Positions 1-5,470 of a stretch of 6,159 nucleotides of DNA are shown one piece after another (position 1 is the first letter of the stretch; each line of letters opens with the position of its first letter). Where the stretch lies: the NCBI GenBank assembly GCA_003542955.1, contig DPJP01000317.1:2262-8420 (forward strand). Direction: 5' to 3'. The stretch comes from Armatimonadota bacterium. GTDB lineage: Bacteria > Armatimonadota > Zipacnadia > Zipacnadales > UBA11051. The position numbers were made by a program, and so were the translations under genes. The notes under the pieces are model-generated. The model had not been told where the DNA came from and ran no database searches. It was given only the letters and a program-made list of their open reading frames with translations.

Positions 1-1
1 G

Positions 2-370
2 GTGACAACACCGCCGGTGACGACGCCGACGACCGGGGCGCCGACGTCGACCACACCTCCGGTCACGCCGCCGGCTGCCGCGACGACACCGCCCACCACG
101 ACCACGCCGGTCACCGCCGGGGCAACAACACCCGCAGGCGATCCATCATACGCCAAGGTGCCGCAGAAGAACCGCATCAGGCGCAAGTTCGCCGCCGCGG
201 AGCAACCGTTCTACAATCTCAACATGACCAACCCCGAGGGCGCCAAGGCAGTCCATGAGCTGCTGAAAGCGTCACGGCAGGCAATGACCGCCGAGAAGTT
301 CGATATCGCCGAGGGCTATGTCGACCAGGCTCTCCGCGCCATGGGCGTCGACCCGACCACCATCAAGTAG
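2..370 (+). CDS. 3' part of a gene for a Thr/Pro-rich protein with a small helical C-terminal domain
   Basis: The frame is open from the first bases of the window, so this is the C-terminal part of a longer protein. The GTG at 2-4 reads as an internal valine of a VTTPPVTTPTTG-type repeat, not as a convincing start. Residues 1 to about 46 are almost entirely Thr, Pro, Ala and Gly, encoded by an imperfect 15-base repeat, and look like a disordered or cell-envelope linker. Residues about 47-122 form a charged, probably helical segment. Its end (FDIAEGYVDQALRAMG) resembles a single TPR-like helical hairpin. No catalytic motif is visible. Thr/Pro linkers of this kind are common in exported or surface proteins, but any signal peptide would lie upstream of the window. 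A hairpin terminator follows the stop by about 40 bases. I do not recognise the family. Confidence 0.7.
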   Translation: MTTPPVTTPTTGAPTSTTPPVTPPAAATTPPTTTTPVTAGATTPAGDPSYAKVPQKNRIRRKFAAAEQPFYNLNMTNPEGAKAVHELLKASRQAMTAEKFDIAEGYVDQALRAMGVDPTTIK

Positions 371-413
371 GCGCCGGCGGCACACCCGCACAGACACACT
401 GGCAACTCATCAG

Positions 414-443
414 GCGGCCGGAGGGATCACCTCCGGCCGCTTT
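414..443 (+). terminator. Rho-independent-type terminator after the Thr/Pro-rich gene
   Basis: A perfect 11-bp inverted repeat (GCGGCCGGAGG at 414-424 and CCTCCGGCCGC at 430-440) encloses a 5-base loop and is followed at once by TTT. The stem is very stable, but the T run is only three bases, so termination may be incomplete. It lies 43 bases beyond the stop of the first gene and only 13 bases before the ATG of the HAD gene. Confidence 0.65.
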
Positions 444-456
444 GGCGACGAGGACC

Positions 457-1110
457 ATGCTCAAGGCATTGCTGATCGATCTCGATGAGACGCTCTACCG
501 GCCGCAGACCGGGATGCTCTCGGCGGGCGACCGCGCCATCACGGCCTTCATCGCCACGCATCTGGGCATCGCCGCGCAGCAGGCCGACAGCATTCGCGTG
601 GACCTCTGGCTGCGCTACGGCACCACCGCGGCGGGCTTCGAGCGCGAGTACGGCGTCGCTCAGGCCGACTTCTACGCCGCCACCATCGAGACCGTCGACC
701 CGACTGAGTACATCTCCCCCGAGCCCGAACTCGCCGCCATGCTTGCGCAGTTGCCGCTCCGGCTGTGCCTGTTCACCAACGCCACGGAGGCGTATGCCGA
801 GGGCGTTCTGCATGCCCTCCGGGTGCGCGAGCAGTTCTCGACCATCTACGACATTGCGTCGCGGGACTGGTGCCCCAAGCCCGAGCCTCGGGCATACGAT
901 ACCGTGATGTCGGCGCTGGAGCTGCCGCCCGCCGAGGTGGGTTTTGTCGAGGACCACGTCGCGAACATCCCGCCCGCGCGCGAACTGGGGTGGACGGTCT
1001 TTCTGATGCGGCAGGAGCACCCCGCGGCGCACTACGTCCTCGATGACATCCTGGACCTGGAGGCGCTGCTGCGCCGCGAACGGCTGTGCGAGTCTGGGCC
1101 GGCAAGGTAG
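457..1110 (+). CDS. HAD-superfamily hydrolase, pyrimidine 5'-nucleotidase (SDT1)-like
   Basis: This 217-aa protein carries all four HAD motifs. Motif I is DLDET, with nucleophile D8 and acid/base D10. Motif II is the Thr of LFTNA (T107). Motif III is the Lys of CPKPEP (K141). Motif IV is the acidic pair E165-D166 in FVEDHVANI. An Asp nucleophile, DLDxTLY, FTNA, KPxP and a motif IV followed by NIPPARELG are the pattern of the bacterial/yeast pyrimidine 5'-nucleotidase group, which removes phosphate from UMP/CMP-type nucleotides in the cytoplasm. A small helical cap lies at about residues 15-85. The exact substrate is inferred; other small phosphate esters are possible. Start choice: a TTG at 442 is also in frame but sits on the edge of the terminator hairpin. 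ATG 457 gives the normal start (MLKALLIDLDETLY), with a GAGGA close upstream. Its position just behind the terminator suggests transcription by read-through or from a promoter I cannot see. Confidence 0.85.
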   Translation: MLKALLIDLDETLYRPQTGMLSAGDRAITAFIATHLGIAAQQADSIRVDLWLRYGTTAAGFEREYGVAQADFYAATIETVDPTEYISPEPELAAMLAQLPLRLCLFTNATEAYAEGVLHALRVREQFSTIYDIASRDWCPKPEPRAYDTVMSALELPPAEVGFVEDHVANIPPARELGWTVFLMRQEHPAAHYVLDDILDLEALLRRERLCESGPAR

Positions 1111-1142
1111 CAGGGGTCTCCCTCGGCTTCTCTTCTCCGAGA

Positions 1143-1156
1143 ATTGCCGCGGCAAT
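1143..1156. repeat. 14-bp perfect palindrome, possible operator
   Basis: ATTGCCGCGGCAAT is a perfect palindrome in the 149-base gap between the HAD gene and the aldolase operon. The flanking GAG (1139-1141) and CTC (1157-1159) would extend it with one unpaired base. It lies about 100 bases upstream of the aldolase start, where a dimeric repressor could bind. No regulator gene is in the window, and a short GC-rich palindrome can occur by chance. Confidence 0.3.
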
Positions 1157-1185
1157 CTCCCACAGCAGTAGGAATCCACCGCATC

Positions 1186-1240
1186 GGCGGGGAAGCATCG
1201 CTATCGGGAGCCGGTCCGCACCGCATAGACGATGCCCGCC
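1186..1240 (+). promoter_or_regulatory. Long bulged hairpin in the leader of the aldolase operon
   Basis: Three nested pairings can be read. GGCGG (1186-1190) pairs with CCGCC (1236-1240). GCATCG (1195-1200) pairs with CGATGC (1230-1235). CTAT-CGG (1201-1207) pairs with CCG (1221-1223) and ATAG (1225-1228) around single-base bulges. Together they give about 18 pairs with a 4-base bulge (1191-1194) and a 13-base loop (1208-1220). The stem ends 7 bases before the ribosome binding site at 1248, so it could influence translation initiation or mRNA stability. It matches no riboswitch class that I can name. Confidence 0.4.
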
Positions 1241-1247
1241 ACATGCC

Positions 1248-1253
1248 GAGGAG
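1248..1253 (+). promoter_or_regulatory. Ribosome binding site that fixes the aldolase start
   Basis: GAGGAG lies 6 bases before ATG 1260. The in-frame ATG at 1254 touches this site directly and is too close to use. The frame is also open far upstream, to about 1086, but that extension is Arg/Ser-rich and unlike the family. ATG 1260 is therefore the start. Confidence 0.75.
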
Positions 1254-1259
1254 ATGCTC

Positions 1260-2189
1260 ATGCCTGTCGATACGCCGCCGAATGTCTGGTCGGCCACACC
1301 CACGCCGTTCAACAAGAGCTTCGACGTCTGCAGGATGTCCACCCGCCGCCTGATCGAGCATCACGTCCGGCTGGGGGTCAGTGGGCTGTTCCTGCTCGGC
1401 ACCTGCGGCGAGGGCGCCTGGATGACCGACCGGCAGCGGACCGACCTCGTCGAGGCGGCCGTCAAGTACAACCAGGGCCGGCTCAAGCTCGCCGTGCAGG
1501 TGACTGACAACTCCTCCGCCCGCATCATCGATAACATGAGGTGGGCAGAGGCCCTCGGCGCCGATATCGCCGTCATCGCCCCGCCGACCTTCTTCATGAG
1601 GCCGACTGAGCAGCACTTCCTGAGCCACTACGTCGACGCCATGGACAGATCCCCGCTGCCCGTGGGCATCTACGACCGCGGCACGTACGGGCCCGTGGTG
1701 GTGCCGGATGCGGTGATGGCGAAGCTGTATGCCCACGAGCGCGTCATCCTGATCAAGGACAGCTCCGGCAACCCCGATCGGCGGGCGATTGCCCTGGCAG
1801 CCCGCGAGAAGCGGCCTGAGCTGCTGCTGCTCAACGGCGATGAGTTCATCTGTGATGACTACATGGCCGCGGGCTACGACGGTCTGCTGCTCGGCGGGGG
1901 CATCTTCAACGGGTATATGGCCGGGCAGATCATGACCTCGGTGCAGGCCGGCGATCTGAAGGCAGCAGCCCGCATCCAGAAGCGCATGAACAAGTTGATG
2001 TGGGACGTCTACGGCGGAAAGAAGATATCCTGCTGGTTGGCAGGCCTCAAGCACCTGCTGGTGGAGATGGGCATCTTCAAGAACACGCTCAACTACCCCG
2101 GCTACGAAGTGAGTGCATCCTGCGCGAAGGCCATTGCGGCGGCGCTGCAGCGCGAGGCCGATGCGCTGTTCCCGTGGAAGGCGAAGTAG
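1260..2189 (+). CDS. Dihydrodipicolinate synthase/N-acetylneuraminate lyase-family aldolase, substrate unknown
   Basis: This 309-aa protein has the normal length of the Schiff-base class I aldolase family (TIM barrel, cytoplasmic). Visible marks are the pyruvate-binding loop GTCGEG at 47-52, the catalytic Tyr in YDRGTYG (Y138) and the Schiff-base lysine in IKDSSGN (K166). These support a working lyase or synthase that forms an enzyme-bound pyruvate or similar keto acid imine. Several residues differ from true DapA. The second Thr of GTTGE is Cys (C49). The PYY tyrosine relay position is Phe (PPTFF, 108-112). The Arg of the YNVPxRTG segment, which holds the semialdehyde carboxylate in lysine biosynthesis, is missing. 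I therefore expect a catabolic or specialised aldolase and not the lysine enzyme. It is the first gene of a probable operon: the next start lies one base after its stop. It is preceded by a structured leader. Confidence 0.85.
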   Translation: MPVDTPPNVWSATPTPFNKSFDVCRMSTRRLIEHHVRLGVSGLFLLGTCGEGAWMTDRQRTDLVEAAVKYNQGRLKLAVQVTDNSSARIIDNMRWAEALGADIAVIAPPTFFMRPTEQHFLSHYVDAMDRSPLPVGIYDRGTYGPVVVPDAVMAKLYAHERVILIKDSSGNPDRRAIALAAREKRPELLLLNGDEFICDDYMAAGYDGLLLGGGIFNGYMAGQIMTSVQAGDLKAAARIQKRMNKLMWDVYGGKKISCWLAGLKHLLVEMGIFKNTLNYPGYEVSASCAKAIAAALQREADALFPWKAK

Positions 2190-2190
2190 C

Positions 2191-2652
2191 ATGCCGAAAG
2201 AGGTCATGCGGCGGCAGGCCGCCGACAACGAGTATCTGCACAAGGATTTCCACGGCGCGATGAGCTGTGGAATCCAGTACCTGCAGGGTACCTACGGCCC
2301 GGAGGCCGTCATCGAGTATCTGCGGCGCTTCTCCGACGCCTACCACTCCCCGCTCAAGCAGAAGCTCATCGAGCAAGGCCTGCCCGCGCTGGCCGAGTAC
2401 ACACGCGGCATCTACGAACTCGAAGGCGGCGACATCGAGATCGATCTGGACGATGACGAGATGGTGCTGCGCATCGCCGAGTGTCCTGCCGTCAAGCACA
2501 TGACAGAGCACGGCTACCGCGTCGCCGACATGTGGGTCGAGACCACGCGGACGGTCAATGAGCGGCTGTGCGAGGGGACTCCGTTTGCCTTCGAGCTGCT
2601 CGAGTACGATGAGCGGACAGGCCGCAGTGTGCAGCGCTTCTACCGCAGGTGA
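2191..2652 (+). CDS. Small acidic protein A of the aldolase operon, unknown function
   Basis: This 153-aa soluble protein has no signal peptide or membrane segment. ATG 2191 comes one base after the aldolase stop, with GGAAGG 9 bases upstream inside that gene, so translation is probably coupled. Longer in-frame starts would run into the aldolase. The N-terminal half (about 20-75) is helical (GIQYLQGTYGPEAVIEYLRRFSD). A beta-like acidic stretch (IEIDLDDDEMVLRI, 82-95) and a Cys-Pro motif (C98-P99) follow. The order of these elements matches the next gene product, so the two look like diverged paralogues. The layout (helices, beta hairpin, CP, then a C-terminal region) recalls the L-2-amino-thiazoline-4-carboxylate hydrolase-like family, but this copy lacks the later cysteines and I hold that assignment only loosely. 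It may be a non-catalytic partner of protein B. Confidence 0.75.
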   Translation: MPKEVMRRQAADNEYLHKDFHGAMSCGIQYLQGTYGPEAVIEYLRRFSDAYHSPLKQKLIEQGLPALAEYTRGIYELEGGDIEIDLDDDEMVLRIAECPAVKHMTEHGYRVADMWVETTRTVNERLCEGTPFAFELLEYDERTGRSVQRFYRR

Positions 2653-2667
2653 GCATAGAGGCACACA

Positions 2668-3111
2668 ATGATATCATGCACTGAGTTCATCCCGGCCTAT
2701 AGCGAGCTGTTCGGCTACCTCGAGTCCCGCGGCGGCAAGCAGGGCGTTGTGGCCTACTGGGAGTATATCTCCGACAACTTCCTGGGCAACCTCCGGGAGC
2801 TGGTGGAGGCGCACGGGCTCCGGGGCTGCTGGGAGTACTGGTCGCACACGCTCAATGAGGAGGCCGCGGACTTCGCGATGGAGCTTGACGAGGAGGCAGG
2901 TGAGTTCATAATAGAGATGCACGCCTGCCCGTCAAAGGGCCTGCTCGACAGGCTCGAACACATGAAGCCGTATGCGGACTACTGCGGGCATTGCGACATT
3001 CTCTACCGGCGGGTACTCGAGCCGCTGGGCTTCGAGTGCCTGACGGACATGAGCCGGATCGACCAGGCGCGTTGCCAACTGGTTGTGCGCCTGAAGCCGT
3101 CACAGGAGTGA
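2668..3111 (+). CDS. Small cysteine-bearing protein B of the aldolase operon, possibly ATC hydrolase-like
   Basis: This 147-aa soluble protein is the last gene of the aldolase operon. It starts 15 bases after protein A, with AGAGG 6 bases before ATG 2668. It repeats the plan of protein A. A helical N-terminal half (YLESRGGKQGVVAYWEYISD, 17-36) is followed by an acidic beta segment (72-84) and a Cys-Pro motif (C87-P88). Unlike A it then has YCGHC (C106, C109), a GFEC (C124) and a late ARC (C136). These cysteines could bind a metal or act in catalysis. CP followed by C-x2-C and a final Cys in a strand is, from memory, the pattern of the L-2-amino-thiazoline-4-carboxylic acid hydrolase-like family (cysteine and thiazoline metabolism). 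I am not sure of this. Co-transcription with an aldolase suggests a role on the same substrate. Confidence 0.75.
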   Translation: MISCTEFIPAYSELFGYLESRGGKQGVVAYWEYISDNFLGNLRELVEAHGLRGCWEYWSHTLNEEAADFAMELDEEAGEFIIEMHACPSKGLLDRLEHMKPYADYCGHCDILYRRVLEPLGFECLTDMSRIDQARCQLVVRLKPSQE

Positions 3112-3309
3112 GGAGTCGGAGCCGGAGCCTGTATTCGCGCGCGTGCCGGGGTGTGACGGGTGCTGAGTTGGGGTAGAGTTCAGGCGGTGTGGTTGGCAAG
3201 TGGACGGTAACTCTGGTGCACCCTCAGGGATCAGGCCGCAGAGCAGACCATGGATTCGCGGGACGCGGAAGTGGCGCGGGGGAGGAGCACGACGGGCAGG
3301 CGGGACTGA
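3112..3309 (+). other. Intergenic leader before the MGTSSS/QueC-like module
   Basis: This gap of 198 bases holds no gene I would call. It contains nested inverted repeats: GGGTGC (3158-3163) with GCACCC (3218-3223), and inside them AGAGTT (3175-3180) with AACTCT (3209-3214). A weak promoter-like pair, GTGACG (3153-3158) and TAGAGT (3174-3179), is 15 bases apart. A very purine-rich GGGGGAGGAG lies at 3278-3287 with no start codon at a usable distance. A short open frame from ATG 3250 ends in TGA at 3307-3309, touching the next gene's ATG. The module probably has its own promoter here, but none is convincing. Confidence 0.35.
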
Positions 3310-4086
3310 ATGGGCACTTCCAGTTCACACAGATCACCCTCGACACGCGAGTGGGAGCGAGTACGGGAGTTGTACCGACAGTACAACCCCAACCCGCTCG
3401 AGGTGTTGTCACGGATTGTCTCCGCGCTTGACCGGCCGGCGCGGGCGGGCCTCTCTGACGCGGCAACGGTGTGTTGCCTCGAGCGGCTACTGAATGCCTC
3501 GGCGGCTGCCGCCCGCGGTGGGCTGGGGGAGTTGGTCTCGCCGGGCGCACCCGGTCCGCGCGCGCCGGCTATCGGGCTGGCCGCGGGGATTAAGGATGAT
3601 GCGGACCGGCGTATCTCGCAACGGGGCGTCTCGTCGCGCTACGGTGACATCGCGCTTCAGGCGCTCGGCTCGAGCATACTGGAGCTGGCCGGGCAGATCG
3701 GCGAGGGAGGCGGCCTGCAGGTCGCCCCGGACCGATTGCAGACGCACCTGGCGGGCTTCTATGCTCAGTCGAGGTTGCATAGTCTCACGAGTACCTTCCT
3801 GGTTCACGACTTCGAGCACGCATTCCGCTACTTTGTTGCTCGGGATATTCCACAGTTCGTCGGCACGGAGGCGTTGCCGACGGTAGCGGAGAGCGTGCAG
3901 CTCCAGGACCGCATCGCGGGCACATGTCGCCTGGTCACGGGTGGTGTCGATCTGGGCGACTCCGAAGGCGAGACCCGCGGGGCGCTGGAGCAACCTGACC
4001 CGGAACAACGCATTCGGCTGCTGCACGGCGTCCTGCGCGATGCCGTGGGCCGCGGCCTGTCTGCGTTGGCCTCCGCGGGGGGGTAA
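3310..4086 (+). CDS. MGTSSS-starting partner protein of the QueC-like enzyme, QatB-like
   Basis: This 258-aa soluble, mostly helical protein has no signal peptide. The start is fixed because the frame has a TGA directly before ATG 3310; the ribosome site (GGGA, 4 bases upstream) is weak. The protein begins MGTSSSHRSPSTREWERV. From memory, an MGTS start is a shared feature of the hypothetical proteins encoded next to QueC-like genes, including QatB of the Qat anti-phage system. Met aminopeptidase would remove Met1 and expose Gly2. A variable Gly/Pro/Ala-rich stretch lies at about 64-93. More ordered blocks follow: SSRYGDIALQALG (108-120) and a His/Asp block, LVHDFEHAFRYFVARDI (164-180, H166, D167, H170). 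I recognise no enzyme fold in it. The next gene starts 8 bases after its stop, so the two are co-transcribed. It could be the substrate of the QueC-like enzyme or an effector held in check by it; both are inferences. Confidence 0.8.
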   Translation: MGTSSSHRSPSTREWERVRELYRQYNPNPLEVLSRIVSALDRPARAGLSDAATVCCLERLLNASAAAARGGLGELVSPGAPGPRAPAIGLAAGIKDDADRRISQRGVSSRYGDIALQALGSSILELAGQIGEGGGLQVAPDRLQTHLAGFYAQSRLHSLTSTFLVHDFEHAFRYFVARDIPQFVGTEALPTVAESVQLQDRIAGTCRLVTGGVDLGDSEGETRGALEQPDPEQRIRLLHGVLRDAVGRGLSALASAGG

Positions 4087-4094
4087 TACGACCC

Positions 4095-5462
4095 ATGGCG
4101 CGTGTTGTTGTCAGGACGGGGATGCCGCCGGACATGCTCGAGCGTGCCGGGCCAAGCGCCGACTGGTGCTTGCAGTGGCTCGGGGATGGGTGCAATGTCA
4201 TGGCCGACCTGGAGCAACTGCAGGCGGCTATCTGCACGCAACCCTCTGAACTCACGCGCGACATACTCGACATCGCGCTTGCCCTCTACACTGCAGACAT
4301 CGTGGTGCCGCGGGGGCGGAATGAGGCGTGGACGCGGGAGTTGAGCCTGCTCGTGCCCGTTCGCCAGCCGGATTTCTGGGAGCAGAATCTCTCCGCACTG
4401 CTGTCAATCCTGCACGGGCTGACGCGCGACAACTTCCACCTCGAGTTCTGCGCGCGGCTGGAAGACTGCCCGGAGCTGCTCAGACCTGTCGGCGCCGGCG
4501 GCCCGGCCGACATTCGCAGCCGCGACGTCGACTGCGTCTGCGCGCTCTCCGGGGGCATCGACTCGCTCGCGGGCGGGACAATGCTGCTGCGCGCGGACCG
4601 TCGCCCGCTCTTTGTCTCCCACCGCTCGGGCAACCCGTACGTGCGCCAGCTGCAGACTGCGGCGGAGAAGACCCTCGACAGCATTCGCCCGGACACCGCC
4701 GTGTTCGCCAACCTCGTGGTACAACCGCGACACGGCTCCGGGGCGGAGTTCCGGTTCCCCGTGCCGGGTGACCGCGAAAGCTCGCGACGGCTGCGCACAT
4801 TCCTCTTCATGGCCATGCTCACCGCCGCCGCCGGCGGGGTCGATGTCGAGGAGGCCTACCTGTGTGAGAACGGCATCCTGACCATCGCCCTGCCGATGAG
4901 CCCCGGCCGCGTGGGCAGCCTCTCCACGCGCAGCACGCACCCCTCGATTCTGGCGGGCTTCAACGCGCTGGCCAGGGCCGCCGGGATGAAGACGACTATC
5001 CTCAACCCCTTCATCTACCGGACCAAGGCGGAGATCATCACGGACATCCTGCGCCCGGTGCTCACACCCAACCAGATACAGGCGACGACGAGTTGCTGGA
5101 TGAGCGGGCGGCGCAACCGGCCCTGCGGCGGCTGCATCCCATGCCTGCTCAGGCGCATCTCGATGCTCGCGGCAGGTCTGCCCGACGAGGCGTATGAGAT
5201 CGACCTGCTGGCCGACCCGGAGGTCTACCGGGGCACCGAGGCCTACGACAATCTCATCGACCTGCTCACACAGGCCGTGCGCGTGTCTTCAGGCACCGAT
5301 GAGCAGCTGCTCGTGCAGTGGCCGCAGTTGCTTGACCTGGCCTCCGCCGGCGTGTCCGTCGAGGACGCGCTGGCCATGTACAGGCGCTATGCCGAGGAGG
5401 TCTGGCGGGTCACGCGCGAGCACTTCCCGGCTGTGGCACTGCTGATGAAGCGAATCGGTTAG
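4095..5462 (+). CDS. QueC-like PP-loop ATP-pyrophosphatase, QatC-like
   Basis: This 455-aa protein has a QueC-type core. The PP-loop SGGIDS (152-157) follows a hydrophobic strand (DVDCVCAL). NPFIYRTKAEII (304-315) matches the conserved Lys/Glu helix of the family. A zinc site with Cys 334, 344, 347 and 350 (SCW...PCGGCIPC) is followed by basic residues, as in QueC. True QueC makes preQ0 from carboxy-deazaguanine, ammonia and ATP and is about 230 aa. This protein adds about 145 residues in front, including IVVPRGRNEAW (69-79) and LVPVRQPDFW (86-95), and about 100 behind. No queD, queE or queF gene is near. The double length and the MGTS-starting neighbour fit the QueC-like proteins of defence systems (QatC; Cap9 of type IV CBASS) better than queuosine synthesis. 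All catalytic and zinc residues are present, so it is probably an active ATP-dependent enzyme. ATG 4095 lies 8 bases after the partner's stop, with a G6 run as a poor ribosome site, suggesting translational coupling. Confidence 0.85.
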   Translation: MARVVVRTGMPPDMLERAGPSADWCLQWLGDGCNVMADLEQLQAAICTQPSELTRDILDIALALYTADIVVPRGRNEAWTRELSLLVPVRQPDFWEQNLSALLSILHGLTRDNFHLEFCARLEDCPELLRPVGAGGPADIRSRDVDCVCALSGGIDSLAGGTMLLRADRRPLFVSHRSGNPYVRQLQTAAEKTLDSIRPDTAVFANLVVQPRHGSGAEFRFPVPGDRESSRRLRTFLFMAMLTAAAGGVDVEEAYLCENGILTIALPMSPGRVGSLSTRSTHPSILAGFNALARAAGMKTTILNPFIYRTKAEIITDILRPVLTPNQIQATTSCWMSGRRNRPCGGCIPCLLRRISMLAAGLPDEAYEIDLLADPEVYRGTEAYDNLIDLLTQAVRVSSGTDEQLLVQWPQLLDLASAGVSVEDALAMYRRYAEEVWRVTREHFPAVALLMKRIG

Positions 5463-5470
5463 CCCCGCAA

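Noticed and set aside
442..456. TTG start for the HAD gene
   Set aside because: It lies at the edge of the terminator hairpin and adds five residues before the normal family start at ATG 457.
427..1179. A 250-codon minus-strand open frame across the HAD gene
   Set aside because: Arg/Gly-rich shadow of a gene with all four HAD motifs; no start signal or domain of its own.
1086..1259. Upstream extension of the aldolase frame
   Set aside because: The added residues are Arg/Ser-rich, overlap the HAD gene and the leader hairpin, and lack family similarity; ATG 1260 has a good ribosome site.
1260..2189. Calling this gene dapA of lysine synthesis
   Set aside because: The substrate-recognition Arg and the relay Tyr are not present, and no lysine pathway gene is nearby.
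1032..2243. A 403-codon open frame on the minus strand across the aldolase gene
   Set aside because: It is antisense to a gene with clear aldolase motifs. High-GC genes commonly leave the opposite strand open, and the translation has no family features.
3189..3493. Plus-strand open frames overlapping the start of the MGTSSS gene
   Set aside because: They overlap a frame with better coding character, have low-complexity translations and carry no recognisable motif.
4095..5462. Calling this gene a housekeeping queC
   Set aside because: The protein is twice the QueC length, has long extensions, lacks pathway neighbours and is paired with an MGTS-starting protein.
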